From: Ahniella affigens
Lineage (GTDB): Bacteria; Pseudomonadota; Gammaproteobacteria; Xanthomonadales; Ahniellaceae
Assembly: GCF_003015185.1 (NCBI RefSeq)
Contig: NZ_CP027860.1
Span: forward strand, 5,797,001 to 5,861,000
Length of the DNA stretch: 64,000 bases
Direction of reading: 5' to 3'
The translations under genes were made by a program, and so were the position numbers. How positions within the stretch are numbered: the stretch's first letter is position 1; the number at the start of each line of letters is the position of its first letter. Shown in pieces: positions 34,131-44,023 of the stretch. Under the pieces are notes generated by a model. It saw only the letters and a list, made by a program, of their open reading frames with translations, ran no database searches and was not told the origin of the DNA.

Positions 34131-34664
34131 ATGCGAAACCGCCAGCGCCCCCGAGGATTCTCCCTGATCGAAGTGCTGATTGCCGTGGTCGTGTTGTCGA
34201 CCGGCATGCTTGCACTAGCGGCACTGCAATCCACGATCACGCGCAACAGCGTGGCCGCCAAGGCACGCTCGCAGGCGGTGGCCGCCGCGAACGACGTGCT
34301 CGATCTGGCCCGCGAACGAGCCAGTCGCGACGAGAATGGCTTTGAGAATCTGCAAAGCACCGGACTTCAGGACTGGGTCGTGCCCGACATCGCTCGCGAT
34401 GGCGGGTCACCACAACGATTTCAAAAGCGCCTGACGGTGACGCGACTCGTGGCTGGCGGTCCGGGCGACCCGTGCAGCGCTGACGCGCCTTGCTTTCGTG
34501 TGTTGGCCGCAAACCAATCGGCGCCCAACGACACGGTCGGACTTAAGCAGGTCGATGTGGATATTCAATGGGTCGACGACGCTGGCATCACGCAGTCCGT
34601 GCGGGTATCCGATCTCATTTACGACGTCCCTCGCACCGCGCAGTACGGTCTGCTGCAGCCCTGA
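34131..34664 (+). CDS. pilV: minor pilin PilV
   Basis: A 177-residue prepilin: RGFSLIEVLIAVVVLSTGML with Glu +5, then LAALQSTITRNSVAAKARSQAV, typical of PilV. Two cysteines in GDPCSADAPCF. It starts 3 bp after the pilX stop. The order fimT-pilW-pilX-pilV differs from the common fimT-pilV-pilW-pilX-pilY1-pilE. It is the last gene of the unit and converges with the SDR gene at 34734. Confidence 0.85.
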   Translation: MRNRQRPRGFSLIEVLIAVVVLSTGMLALAALQSTITRNSVAAKARSQAVAAANDVLDLARERASRDENGFENLQSTGLQDWVVPDIARDGGSPQRFQKRLTVTRLVAGGPGDPCSADAPCFRVLAANQSAPNDTVGLKQVDVDIQWVDDAGITQSVRVSDLIYDVPRTAQYGLLQP

Positions 34665-34733
34665 CTCAGGTGCGGGGCGAGTCCTGGTCTGCGCCGTTCA
34701 TCGCACGGGCACCGTCCGGGGATCGACCGCGCG

Positions 34734-35510
34734 TCAGGCCAGGTAACCGCCGTCGACCGCAAAGCTCGCCCCGGTGACATAGCTCGCAGCGGGTGAGGCC
34801 AGGAACAGAATCGTCGGTGCAATCTCATGAGGCTCGGCGGCGCGGCCCAGCGGAATTGTGCGGGTGAGTTGCGCCATCAGTTTTTCGTTCTGTGTCAGTG
34901 CTGACGCGAACTTCGTGTCCGTCAGCCCAGGCAACACCGCATTGACGCGGATCTTGTCGGCCGCCAGCTCTTTGGCAAACCCTTCGGTCATCGACAGAAT
35001 GCCGGCTTTGGTCATCGAATAAATACCCTGGCCAGGCGCGGCGCGGCGCCCGTTGACCGACGCAATATTGACGATGGCGCCGCCGCCTCGGCTCTTCAGG
35101 ATCTGTGCCGCTTTGACCGTGCAATAAAAGTAGCCGCGCAGATTCACTTCGACGGTCTTCTCAAACGCGCTCATTGGCATGTCGACCATGGTGCCGTAGT
35201 AAGGATTCGTCGCCGCATTGTTAACCAGTACATCCAGCCCGTAGCCGCGATCGATGATTTTTTCGAACAGGCGGTCCATCGAGGCGATATCGCCGATATG
35301 CGCTTCGATGGCGTTCGCCACGCCGCCGCTGGCCCGGATCGACTGGACGACTTCCTCGCAGGCCTCCAGTTTGCGCGAACTGACCAGGACATGCGCGCCG
35401 CAGGCCGCAAACAGGCGGGCGGTGGCTTCGCCGATCCCGCGGCTGGCGCCGGTAATGAGTACGGTTTTGCCGGTGAAATCGGTCAAGGAGGACGGCAGCA
35501 TGGGGGTCAT
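34734..35510 (-). CDS. short-chain dehydrogenase/reductase
   Basis: A 258-residue classical SDR: cofactor loop TGASRGIG, NNAATNPYYG, catalytic Ser in IVNIASVNG and YSMTKAG (Tyr and Lys). The C-terminal ASYVTGASFAVDGGY matches FabG-like enzymes. Some relatives reduce 2-keto or 3-ketoacyl substrates; the substrate here is not predictable. ATGs at 35510 and 35501 are both possible. It is divergent from a second SDR 54 bp away. Confidence 0.88.
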   Translation of the reverse strand: MTPMLPSSLTDFTGKTVLITGASRGIGEATARLFAACGAHVLVSSRKLEACEEVVQSIRASGGVANAIEAHIGDIASMDRLFEKIIDRGYGLDVLVNNAATNPYYGTMVDMPMSAFEKTVEVNLRGYFYCTVKAAQILKSRGGGAIVNIASVNGRRAAPGQGIYSMTKAGILSMTEGFAKELAADKIRVNAVLPGLTDTKFASALTQNEKLMAQLTRTIPLGRAAEPHEIAPTILFLASPAASYVTGASFAVDGGYLA

Positions 35511-35563
35511 CGCAGCGATTCGGTAGACTGGGGGCTTCCGATCATAAACGCTGAGAGCAGAGT

Positions 35564-36370
35564 ATGAGCAAACGGGCTTTGATTACGGGCGCGGCTTCTG
35601 GCCTGGGGCTGGCTCTGGCCAAGCGCTACGCGCAGGCAGGCTATGCCATTGCAGTGGCCGATTTGAACCTCGACAAGGCTGAAGCCGCCGTGGCCGAGTT
35701 GGGCGGTTCTGGCGCTGGGCATTTTGCTGTGGCGGTCGATGTGGGCCATGACGACAGCATGGCCGCTTTGGCCAATTCCGTCGCCACACATTGGCCTGAA
35801 GGCTTTGATGTGCTGATCAACAATGCCGGGGTTGCAACTGCCGGCAGTGTTGCCGATTCCAGTCTGGAGGACTGGGACTGGGTCATGAACATCAATCTGA
35901 TGGGCGTCGTGCGGGGCATGAAGACGTTCGTGCCGATGTTCAAGGCACGCAAGTCGGGTCTGATTCTGAGCACGGCGTCTTACGCTGCGCTCGCGGGTGC
36001 GCCGAACATCGCAAGCTACGGCACGTCGAAAGCGGCGGTGGTCGCGGTGTCTGAAATGCTTCGCGCGGAGCTGGTCGACCATGGCATTCGTGTGGGCGTG
36101 ATCTGCCCGAGTTTCTTCAAGACCAATCTGCTCGACAATGCCCGCGGTGATCAACGGTTCAAGGCGGTCGCCGGCCATCTGATGGAGACATCGAACTTCA
36201 CCGCTGCCGACGTCGCCGAATACGCCTTCCAAGCCGGCGAGAAGGGGCAGTTCATGATCATCCCGACGGGCCCTGAGCGGACACGCTGGCGGATCAAGCG
36301 CTGGTTTCCGGAGTACTACTTCAAACAGCTGATGAAGTTCACACGAGCAATGCGGGTGAAGACAAAATGA
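35564..36370 (+). CDS. SDR family oxidoreductase
   Basis: A 268-residue SDR: TGAASGLGLALAKRYAQAG, NNAGVATAGSV, Ser in LILSTASYAA and YGTSKAAVVAVSE. The C-terminal PERTRWRIKRWFPEYYFKQL is basic and aromatic, as in SDRs that act at membranes or on lipids. Its stop overlaps the rlmI start (ATGA at 36367), so it is in an operon with rlmI and bioF. The link between these functions is not clear. Confidence 0.87.
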   Translation: MSKRALITGAASGLGLALAKRYAQAGYAIAVADLNLDKAEAAVAELGGSGAGHFAVAVDVGHDDSMAALANSVATHWPEGFDVLINNAGVATAGSVADSSLEDWDWVMNINLMGVVRGMKTFVPMFKARKSGLILSTASYAALAGAPNIASYGTSKAAVVAVSEMLRAELVDHGIRVGVICPSFFKTNLLDNARGDQRFKAVAGHLMETSNFTAADVAEYAFQAGEKGQFMIIPTGPERTRWRIKRWFPEYYFKQLMKFTRAMRVKTK

Positions 36371-37572
36371 CCACCGAGATCGAATATCCGGCGCTATTTC
36401 TGAAGCGCGGCGAAGATGCGCGGCTGAAGCAGGGCCATGTCTGGGTGTTCAGCAATGAAGTCGATACCGCGCGCTCGCCACTGAACGAATTCGAGCCCGG
36501 CGAGCGCGTCGCGATCGTGGATGCCAGTGGCCGGCTGATCGGACTTGGTTACATCAATCCACATGCGTTGATCTGCGCGCGGCTTCTCGTGCGTGGGGCC
36601 GAACACGGCATCGACCGCTCGCTGATCTCACATCGCCTGAACGTCGCGGCGTCTTTGCGCGCGATGCAGTATGACGAGCCGTATCATCGGCTGGTGTTCG
36701 GTGAAAGCGATGGTTTGCCGGGGCTGGTGATCGACCGCTTTGGTCCCGTGCTGGTCGGCCAGATTGGCACGCTTGGTATGGAGCAACTGAAGCCCGAGAT
36801 TGAAGCCGCCATCCAGAAGACCTTGAAGCCAGAGGTGCTGGTATGGAAGAACCAGGGCAGTGTCCGACAGCTGGAGAATCTGCCGGAGTATGTCGAGGTG
36901 GCGATCGGGTCGCTGCCAACCACGGTGATTGCGCGCGAACATGGCGTGGACTATGCCATCGACGTTGAGCACGGACAGAAGACGGGGTTCTTTTACGATC
37001 AACGTGACAATCGCGGCAGCTTGGCACGTCTCGTCGATGGCAAGCGTGTTCTGGATTTGTTCTCTTATGTGGGCGCCTGGGGCCTGGCTGCGGCGCGATT
37101 TGGTGCGAGTGAGGTGCTGGCGGTCGATGTCAGTGATGCCGCGGTTGAACGAGTCCGCGCCAATGCCGATCGCAATGGCTTTGCCGACCGCGTGCGGGCG
37201 GAATCGGCCGATGCGTTTGAGTTCTTGAAACACCTCCGGCAACAACGTGAGCGCTTTGATGTGGTCATCGTCGACCCGCCAGCATTCAGCAAACGGAAGA
37301 AGGATTTCGCGGAAGCGCGTCTCGCGTATCGGCGAATCAACGAAATGGCCATGCAGGTATTGGCCCGCGATGGTTTGCTGGTGTCCTGCTCGTGCTCGTA
37401 TCACATGCCATACAGTGAGTTGATCAGCCAGATCAACCAAGGCGCGCGACATCTCGATCGCCAGGCCCTGGTGTTGAAGCGTTTGCAGCAGAGTGCCGAT
37501 CACCCGGTCGTGCCAGCCATTCCCGAAACGGAATATCTGAAAGGGGCGCTGCTTCGGGTGCTGCCGAGCTGA
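36367..37572 (+). CDS. rlmI: class I SAM-dependent rRNA methyltransferase (RlmI-like)
   Basis: A 401-residue enzyme with an N-terminal PUA domain (LKQGHVWVFSNEV), EEHAD middle part and a Rossmann methyltransferase. It has VLDLFSYVGAWGLAAARFGA (SAM), VIVDPPAFSKRKKDF (catalytic DPP) and LVSCSCSYHM with the catalytic Cys. RlmI makes m5C1962 in 23S rRNA. It overlaps the SDR upstream and bioF downstream (TGATG at 37570). Confidence 0.88.
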   Translation: MTTEIEYPALFLKRGEDARLKQGHVWVFSNEVDTARSPLNEFEPGERVAIVDASGRLIGLGYINPHALICARLLVRGAEHGIDRSLISHRLNVAASLRAMQYDEPYHRLVFGESDGLPGLVIDRFGPVLVGQIGTLGMEQLKPEIEAAIQKTLKPEVLVWKNQGSVRQLENLPEYVEVAIGSLPTTVIAREHGVDYAIDVEHGQKTGFFYDQRDNRGSLARLVDGKRVLDLFSYVGAWGLAAARFGASEVLAVDVSDAAVERVRANADRNGFADRVRAESADAFEFLKHLRQQRERFDVVIVDPPAFSKRKKDFAEARLAYRRINEMAMQVLARDGLLVSCSCSYHMPYSELISQINQGARHLDRQALVLKRLQQSADHPVVPAIPETEYLKGALLRVLPS

Positions 37573-38777
37573 TGAATCAGCGTCCGCTGGTTGCCGACCG
37601 ATTGCGGCAAAGCGTTGCCGAGCGCGAGGCGGCGTCGTTGCGCCGCCAGCTTCGCACGGTGACGGCGCAACAGGGCAACTGGATCTGGGTAGATGGTCAG
37701 CGCTTGCTGAACTTTGCGAGCAACGACTATCTCGGGCTCGCTCAGGCGCCTGAGCTCGCGGCGGCGATGCAGCAAGCGATCCAAACGTGGGGCAGTGGCG
37801 CGACGGCGGCGCATTTGCTCGGTGGCCATCGCGAACCCCATGCAGCGTTAGAGCGTTATGCTGCGCAGTGGTTAGGATATCCGCGTGCGCTGTTGTTCTC
37901 GACGGGCTACATGGCGAACCTCGCAGTGCTCGATACGTGCCTGCAATCCCACGACCTCTGTGTGCAGGATCGCTTGAATCATGCGTGTCTGCTGGATGGC
38001 GCCAGGCTCGCCGGTGCGCACTTGAAGCGCTACCGGCATCAGGATCTGGCACACGCCGAAGCCTTGCTTGCCGCCGACCCCGAACGTGCCGCGATGCTGG
38101 TCAGCGATGCCGTGTTCAGTATGGACGGCGATCAGGTCGATGTGCGGGCAATCACTGCTGTGGCTGAACGGCAGCAGGCGCTGTTGTTCCTCGACGACGC
38201 GCATGGTTTTGGCGTGCTTGGACGGGAGGGGCGGGGCACCGTTGCGGCGGCTGGATTGGGGGTCGAATCCGTGCCACTGCAGATGCTCACGTTGGGCAAG
38301 GCCATGGGCTCATTCGGGGCGCTCGTGGTTGGCACCGATGCGTTGATCGATGCGCTGGTGCAATTGGCGCGGCCATTTCTGTTTACGACTGCGATGCCAC
38401 CCGCCGTCGCAGCAGCGAGTCTGGCGGCGATGCAAACCGCGCGTGCAGAGCCGTGGCGGCAGGAAACCCTGCATCGGCGGATTGACGTGTTCCGCACCGA
38501 AGTTGCTGGCTTGGGCTATACACTCATGGCATCACAGACTGCCATTCAGCCAATCTTGATTGGCGAAGCGGGCAAGGCCTTGCAATGCGCCGCGGCCTTG
38601 GCCGAGCGCGGATTCTACGCGCCTGCCATCCGCTACCCGACGGTGCCCAAGGGTGAGGCCAGACTACGAATCACTTTGTCAGCAAGCCATACCGAAGCTG
38701 AACTAGCGGCGCTGATTGAGGCGCTGCGCCAATTGAACGACCAATCATTCATGAACGAGCCAAGTGCGGCTGGCTAG
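37572..38777 (+). CDS. bioF: 8-amino-7-oxononanoate synthase
   Basis: A 401-residue PLP enzyme of the alpha-oxoamine synthase family. Features are NFASNDYLGLAQ, GSGATAAHLLGGH, LFSTGYMANLAVL, SDAVFSMDGDQ, LFLDDAHGFGVLGREGRG and the PLP lysine in LTLGKAMGSFGA. It joins pimeloyl-ACP and alanine in biotin synthesis. Other bio genes are absent; it is coupled to rlmI by a 1 bp overlap. Confidence 0.9.
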   Translation: MNQRPLVADRLRQSVAEREAASLRRQLRTVTAQQGNWIWVDGQRLLNFASNDYLGLAQAPELAAAMQQAIQTWGSGATAAHLLGGHREPHAALERYAAQWLGYPRALLFSTGYMANLAVLDTCLQSHDLCVQDRLNHACLLDGARLAGAHLKRYRHQDLAHAEALLAADPERAAMLVSDAVFSMDGDQVDVRAITAVAERQQALLFLDDAHGFGVLGREGRGTVAAAGLGVESVPLQMLTLGKAMGSFGALVVGTDALIDALVQLARPFLFTTAMPPAVAAASLAAMQTARAEPWRQETLHRRIDVFRTEVAGLGYTLMASQTAIQPILIGEAGKALQCAAALAERGFYAPAIRYPTVPKGEARLRITLSASHTEAELAALIEALRQLNDQSFMNEPSAAG

Positions 38778-38819
38778 CATCCACATCCTTTTTGGGAAGC
38801 TGCACTGAGCAAGGAGTTC

Positions 38820-39557
38820 ATGATGAAGAAGTTGCTGTCTGTGGCCATGCTGGCCGCGCTGTCGTTTGCGGCCCAGGCCGAGGAAGGCTGGTCGGGTACG
38901 GGTGAGTTTGGTCTGGTGTTGTCGCGTGGCAATGCCGATACCGATACGCTGAACGCCAAGCTGGCGCTGAAGCACGAAGACGAATCGTGGTTGCACGAAG
39001 TGGCGGTCTCGGCGCTGCGTGCCGAAGCCAATGATGTGCGTACCGCTGATCGCTTCGAACTCGGCGGCAAGTCGGGTTACAAATTCAACGAACGGCATTA
39101 TCTTGCCGGCGTGGCGCGTTACGAGAACGACGACTTCTCGCCTTACGAAAACCAATGGACCGTGGCGGTGACCTACGGTGTGCATGCCATCAACAGCGAC
39201 GCCACCAAGCTCACCTTCGAAATCGGCCCGGGTTACCGTCGTTTCGATCCAGCGCCGTTTGTATTCAGCGAGACGCCGCTGATTGTGATTGACGAAGGTT
39301 CGGACAGTGAGTTCATGATGCGCGGCTTTGCCGACTTCAACCACAAGTTCAACGACAGCACGTCGATCTACAATACCTTCCTGGTGGAGTCGGGTTCGGA
39401 CAACACCTTCATGCAAGATGACATCGGCGTGCTCGTGAAGATGTCGGAAGCGCTGGCATTGAAGGCGGGTTTCCAAGTGCGTCACAACAATGACGTGCCG
39501 CCAGACGCTGACAAGACGGACACGCTGACCACGATCAACGTGGTGTACGGGTTCTAA
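38820..39557 (+). CDS. DUF481 family outer-membrane protein
   Basis: A 245-residue protein with signal peptide (LLSVAMLAALSFAAQA), then alternating beta-strands. It has SGTGEFGLVLSRGNADTDTL (DUF481 start), GGKSGYKFNERHYLAG, and ends in a terminal aromatic (NVVYGF), as expected of an outer-membrane beta-barrel. The family (YdiY-like) is of unknown function, sometimes acid-induced. AAGGAG precedes the tandem ATGs at 38820/38823. Monocistronic. Confidence 0.85.
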   Translation: MMKKLLSVAMLAALSFAAQAEEGWSGTGEFGLVLSRGNADTDTLNAKLALKHEDESWLHEVAVSALRAEANDVRTADRFELGGKSGYKFNERHYLAGVARYENDDFSPYENQWTVAVTYGVHAINSDATKLTFEIGPGYRRFDPAPFVFSETPLIVIDEGSDSEFMMRGFADFNHKFNDSTSIYNTFLVESGSDNTFMQDDIGVLVKMSEALALKAGFQVRHNNDVPPDADKTDTLTTINVVYGF

Positions 39558-39640
39558 AACGCGTCTGCAAAGCTGAGTGCGGCGGTGCCAGGTATGGCGG
39601 TAGCGTGTGACGAGAGTTCCACCCAGTTGCCGCAGCCGCA

Positions 39641-39716
39641 TCGCAAGTAGCCCTCTCCCCAGCCCTCTCCCACTCGCGTGGGAGAGGGAGCGCTCCCTCC
39701 CCTGCGGTCGCTGAGA
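39641..39716. repeat. MITE-like repeat, left half only
   Basis: Starts CGCAAGTAGCCCTCTCCCC and has the CCCACTCGCGTGGGAGAGGG hairpin, then breaks off before the right terminal repeat. The complete copies are at 44551 and 60245. The rest of the 39558-39818 gap shows nothing else. Confidence 0.65.
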
Positions 39717-39818
39717 AGACACAGGCATATCGATTTGCGATGGGTCGTTTGATTTCCGCCGCAGACATCTTTGATCTGGCGTCAGACAAAAAGCGTCGGG
39801 AACCGTCGTGTGCTCTGG

Positions 39819-41270
39819 TCAAGCCGAACGTGGCATTAAGCTCTGCAGCTCCAGCCACGCGGCCTCGAAATCGGCGACCAATCCGCCCATGTCCGAAACT
39901 GCCTCGGGGCTTGCGAGCAAGCCGACGTGAACCCGGCCGTTGTAGCTCTGCACGGTGACGTTCAGACCGAGTCCATGCGTGACAATCGAGACCGGCACAT
40001 AGCTCAACATGGCCGCCCCAGCGAGATACAGCGGCACTTGCGGACCCGGTACATTCGACACCACCAGATTCGCAATTGGCGGCAGTCGGTCTGCGAGTTT
40101 CTGCTTGGAATAGAGCTGGGTGAGTGACTTGACGAGCCACGGCCAACCGATGGCTGGGAAATCGGTGGGTAGCACGCCTTTCATGCCGGTCGCGCCTGAC
40201 TTCATCCGGGCACTATTGGCCAAGATCGCGGCAAAGCGCTTGTCCGCCTGCGCAAGGTGGGTCGGCAAGTCCATCAGCGTCATCGCAACCTGGTTGTTGG
40301 CGCTCGCATCGCCACTCGCGCGTAGCGATACCGGAATCGCGGCGACCAGACTTTTCTTCGGCAAGGCTTTGGCACGCTTCAGATAGCGGCGCATCGCGCC
40401 GGTCACGATTGCGAGCACGGCGTCGTTGATGCTTGCGCCGTGCAGCTTGCTGAACAGTTTCAGTGCCGGCAATGGCAAATCCAGACTCCCGAAACAGCGC
40501 TCTGCCGTGATGCTCGCATTGAACGGCGTTCGGGGCGCCAGGCTCAGGCCGGGCATCGCGCTCGTCGCCTTGCTGTCCGCCTTCGGCGTTTTGCCTTCCG
40601 TGCGCGCCGACTTGCTTTGGTTCCGGAACAATTGCCAGGCATCCGGAACGCGCTTCGCCAGATCAACGGCCTGGGCAAGTTGATGACTGAGTGCGCCCGT
40701 CAGGGCTTCGGCCAATCCCAGCTTCACGCTGCTGCGTTTGGTCTTTGGTGCGGGGTCGCGTTTCGCGTCGGGACTTAGATCCAGAATCGCGTTCGCGAGC
40801 GCCACGGCGCCCTGGCCGTCTACGGCAGCGTGGTGCACCTTTGAATAGAGTGCGATGACCTCATGACCAGGGACCGTTTGCAGCGACTTGCCGAGCCCGG
40901 TGAAGACGACCATCTGCCACAGCGGCAGGCTGCGATCGAGCAGTTCGGCATGAAGACTCGCAACGCGCGCGTGCAACGTTTCGAGGTCTGCAGGCGCCGA
41001 CAGGCGTTCGTGCAAGACTTGCTGTTTCATGTCCACCTTATCGGCATGCTGCCAATACGGCGTCAGCACATTCAGGGGCAAGAACTGCACAATGCGCGTG
41101 AGCGCCGGGGCGAGTTCCAGGCGTTCCCGCAGATGCTTCCGCAGGCGCTCGGCGAAGCCACGGCCTTGACCCTTCGGGACTGACAGTAAATGCACTGAGC
41201 CCACATGCATCGGCATTTCCGGGCGTTCCATGAACAGGAACGCAGAGTCGATCGTGCTCAGTGATTTCAT
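39819..41270 (-). CDS. wax ester synthase/diacylglycerol acyltransferase family protein
   Basis: A 483-residue acyltransferase. The catalytic HHAAVDG motif (HHxxxDG) is in VIALYSKVHHAAVDGQGAVA near residue 135. NDAVLAIVTGAMRRYL and VSNVPGPQVPLYLAGA are further WS/DGAT signatures. It joins acyl-CoA to fatty alcohol or diacylglycerol to make storage lipid. The insert around residues 170-235 is basic and low in complexity. GGGAGGGG precedes the ATG at 41270. Confidence 0.88.
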   Translation of the reverse strand: MKSLSTIDSAFLFMERPEMPMHVGSVHLLSVPKGQGRGFAERLRKHLRERLELAPALTRIVQFLPLNVLTPYWQHADKVDMKQQVLHERLSAPADLETLHARVASLHAELLDRSLPLWQMVVFTGLGKSLQTVPGHEVIALYSKVHHAAVDGQGAVALANAILDLSPDAKRDPAPKTKRSSVKLGLAEALTGALSHQLAQAVDLAKRVPDAWQLFRNQSKSARTEGKTPKADSKATSAMPGLSLAPRTPFNASITAERCFGSLDLPLPALKLFSKLHGASINDAVLAIVTGAMRRYLKRAKALPKKSLVAAIPVSLRASGDASANNQVAMTLMDLPTHLAQADKRFAAILANSARMKSGATGMKGVLPTDFPAIGWPWLVKSLTQLYSKQKLADRLPPIANLVVSNVPGPQVPLYLAGAAMLSYVPVSIVTHGLGLNVTVQSYNGRVHVGLLASPEAVSDMGGLVADFEAAWLELQSLMPRSA

Positions 41271-41323
41271 GGTGCGCCCCTCCCAGAGCTGTGCCCGGAG
41301 TATGTCCAGAGTTTGGTGCAAAG

Positions 41324-41354
41324 AAAAAGCCCCCGGCTTGCGCCGGGGGCTTTC
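41324..41354. terminator. bidirectional intrinsic terminator
   Basis: GCCCCCGGC-TTGC-GCCGGGGGC is flanked by A-run and T-rich ends (AAAAA before, TTT after). On the minus strand it is followed by TTTTTC, placing it 27 bp after the S8 peptidase stop. Confidence 0.88.
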
Positions 41355-41380
41355 AGATCAGGCCAGGCCTGAAAGATCGA

Positions 41381-43567
41381 TCAGAACGTCACGGACCAAG
41401 AGTTGATGTAGCCCGTGTCACCAGCGGCGTTGTCATTGACGCGCAGGTTCCAGGTGCCATTCAACGCTTCCGACGACAGGTTCAGCGTGACCGTCTTGTT
41501 GACGTTGTCAGTGCCACCGCCCGTGCGGTTGTGGATGTTGTACAGCGTGCCATCCGGCGCCACGAGGTCGACCTTCAGGTCGCCCTGGTAGGTGTGCACG
41601 ATCGCCACCGTCACCGAGGCATTGCTTGGGGCATTGCCGCTGCGGCCGGAGACCACAATCGGGCTGTTGACCGTCGTGTTGTCGCCAATCGTGACGTCGT
41701 TGGTGTTGGTGTAGGTCTGCGTGCCGCCACCGCCGCCGCCCGTCGTGTAGCTGCCGACCAGGCTCAGGCCACTGAAGGCCGAGTAGGCTTTCAGACGCAC
41801 GTAGTAGGTACCAGCCGACGGGGTTGCGAACGTGCAGGCTTCGGTGTTGCCCGAGGCGTACGGACGGCAGTCATAGACGGTGTCGGTCGGTGCCGAACCA
41901 AACTTGACGTACATATCGGAGTCACCCGTGCCACCCGAGGTGTTGAACGTCAGGTTGGTGGCGCCTGCTGGCACGACCATCGTGTAGTTCAGCGAATTGC
42001 CAGCGGCGGCAGCGAGGCCGGTCACGGCAACACCGTTGCTCAGCACCGTGCCGGTCGCGGCCGGAGTGGTAGCCGTGGCGGTGTTCGAGTAGCCGGAGTT
42101 GTTGCCAGCGCCGTCATAAGCACGAACGCGGAAGCTGTAGCTCGTCGAGGCGGCGAGGCCGGTGCTCGAGAAGCTGTTCGAGGTCGCGGTGCCGACTTCA
42201 GCGAAGGCCGTGCAACCTGCGCCCGAGCAGCGTTCCACCTTGTAACCCGCGAGGCCCGAGCCACCGGTATCGGTCGAAGCCGTCCAGCTCAGGTTGATCT
42301 GGCTGCTGCTTGCGGCCGTTGCGGCGGCGCTGGCCGGGTTGCTCGGCGCCGTCGTGTCTGGCGTCGTGCTGCCCGAGAACAGCGAGTACAGCAGGCGGTT
42401 CGGCGAGCCGGTGCCTGGGCTGGTCACCTTGTTCGGGGTCGAGCCGTTCAGCACGGCAGCCGTTGCGGCCGACACCGAAGCGGTTGGGTTGTCAGCGAGG
42501 TACAGGGCGACGACGCCAGCCACGTGTGGCGAGGCCATCGAGGTACCGCTGATCGTGTTGGTCGCCGACGTGCCGGTGTACCAGGACGACAGGATGTTCG
42601 AGCCTGGCGCGAAGATGTCGAGGCAGGTGCCGAAGTTCGAGAAGCTCGAACGGGCGTCGGTGTTGGTTGTCGAACCAACGGTGATGGCGGCTGCAGCGCG
42701 CGCTGGCGAGTAGTTGCAGGCATTCGCGTTGTCGTTACCAGCGGCCACGACGACGATCACACCGGCGTTGCTGACGGCCGTGATGGCGTCATCGAGTGCT
42801 TGCGAGGCGCCGCCACCCAAGCTCATGTTGGCCACAGCGGGCTTGACATGGTTCGTGCGGACCCAGTCGACGCCGCCGATCACGCCGGAGTTGGTGCCCG
42901 AGCCGTCGCAACCCAGCACGCGGACCGGGTGAACCGTCACGCCCTTGGCGATACCGTAGGTCGTGCCGCCGACCGTACCGGCCACGTGTGTACCGTGACC
43001 ATTACAGTCATTCGTGCCGTTGGCGTCGGAGATCGCGGTGAAGCCATTGCCCATGCGACCCGTGAACTGCGTGTGCGTGCCGAGCACGCCGGTGTCGATG
43101 ATGTACGCGTGGACGTTCGAGGCCGTGGTGTTGTACGTGTACGAGCTGTTCAGTGGCAGATCGCGCTGGTCGGTACGGTCGATGCCCCAGGTCGCGCCGG
43201 TTTGCGTCGCGTTGGCATAAACATAGCCGTCTTCTTCGATATAGGCGATGCGATCATCATTCAGCATCGACACCAGCGCCTTGTCATCGGCTTTGATCAC
43301 AAAGCCGCGGAGCGCAGCGTTGAAGGTTCGAAACACTTGCGCTTTGTGAGCCGCGGCGATTGAGTTGGCAACGGATGCGATGCTCGGTTTGGCGCTGTTG
43401 CGCTCGACCGACAACGAAGCCACTTGGTCTTTCAGCACCACAATATACTGGCCTTGCACCGGACGTTGGGCATAGCGCAGTTCAGCAGCGGCCATTGCCG
43501 AGGTGGCAAAAGCCATGGTGACCGCGGAGGCGGCCAGAGTTTGCTTGAGCAAGGTACGACGCTTCAT
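41381..43567 (-). CDS. secreted S8 (subtilisin-like) serine protease with FN3, PPC and P-domains
   Basis: A 728-residue exported protease. An RR-containing signal peptide ([20 protein letters not shown]) is followed by an I9 inhibitor propeptide ([20 protein letters not shown]). The catalytic domain has Asp in [12 protein letters not shown], His in [14 protein letters not shown] and Ser in [18 protein letters not shown]-terminal parts are a fibronectin type III domain (about 400-495), a pre-peptidase PPC domain (about 500-600), a Gly linker, and a P/proprotein-convertase domain ending in [10 protein letters not shown]. Xanthomonadales secrete such proteases by the type II route. GGGAGAAC precedes the ATG at 43567. 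Confidence 0.9.
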   Translation of the reverse strand: MKRRTLLKQTLAASAVTMAFATSAMAAAELRYAQRPVQGQYIVVLKDQVASLSVERNSAKPSIASVANSIAAAHKAQVFRTFNAALRGFVIKADDKALVSMLNDDRIAYIEEDGYVYANATQTGATWGIDRTDQRDLPLNSSYTYNTTASNVHAYIIDTGVLGTHTQFTGRMGNGFTAISDANGTNDCNGHGTHVAGTVGGTTYGIAKGVTVHPVRVLGCDGSGTNSGVIGGVDWVRTNHVKPAVANMSLGGGASQALDDAITAVSNAGVIVVVAAGNDNANACNYSPARAAAAITVGSTTNTDARSSFSNFGTCLDIFAPGSNILSSWYTGTSATNTISGTSMASPHVAGVVALYLADNPTASVSAATAAVLNGSTPNKVTSPGTGSPNRLLYSLFSGSTTPDTTAPSNPASAAATAASSSQINLSWTASTDTGGSGLAGYKVERCSGAGCTAFAEVGTATSNSFSSTGLAASTSYSFRVRAYDGAGNNSGYSNTATATTPAATGTVLSNGVAVTGLAAAAGNSLNYTMVVPAGATNLTFNTSGGTGDSDMYVKFGSAPTDTVYDCRPYASGNTEACTFATPSAGTYYVRLKAYSAFSGLSLVGSYTTGGGGGGTQTYTNTNDVTIGDNTTVNSPIVVSGRSGNAPSNASVTVAIVHTYQGDLKVDLVAPDGTLYNIHNRTGGGTDNVNKTVTLNLSSEALNGTWNLRVNDNAAGDTGYINSWSVTF

Positions 43568-44023
43568 TTCCACTGTTCTCCCTTTGATTTGCGATGGATT
43601 GAGCTTCTTCACGTTCCAGCATGTTGTGGTGGGGTACAAACCTAGGCAGACATATCCTGGTCAGGTCCGACGCGCGGATCCGACGGCAAAGCAGCGTGTG
43701 TCCACTCGGGTTTGTCCCTGGCCTGCGGTTTGTGTCAAACCGTCAAGGCGGCGCGGACCATAGACCAGAGTTTTCGAAAATTCACGCTGCTATGCGTCAA
43801 AAGTCACGGCAAAGCGTGAAGGTAGTGTGATAGGGAGCGGCCCGCTCGGCGCGAATTCCTTTTGAATCAGTGCGCTGGTCGATGCAGACGCATTGAAAAA
43901 ATTTTCTGTCATTTCGGTCTTGCGACGGACGAGAGGTATTCGTCACCATCTCGTTTTGTGACCAAGGTGCTCTGTTCAATAGCGGCGAGGTCTTTGTGCT
44001 GCACGCTAGATGGAACCCCCAAC
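43568..44023. other. divergent intergenic region
   Basis: About 455 bp between the S8 protease and the small membrane protein, with a relatively A/T-rich middle (43765-43990). It should hold both promoters. I could not name a specific site. Confidence 0.45.

Noticed and set aside
39535-40146. Minus-strand frame overlapping the MITE half copy
   Set aside because: It overlaps the WS/DGAT gene and a repeat, and has no signal of its own.
41261-43363. Long open frame (700 codons) on the + strand
   Set aside because: It lies fully antisense to the S8 protease, whose catalytic triad and domains are clear. The + frame has Arg/Val-rich low-complexity text without family features.
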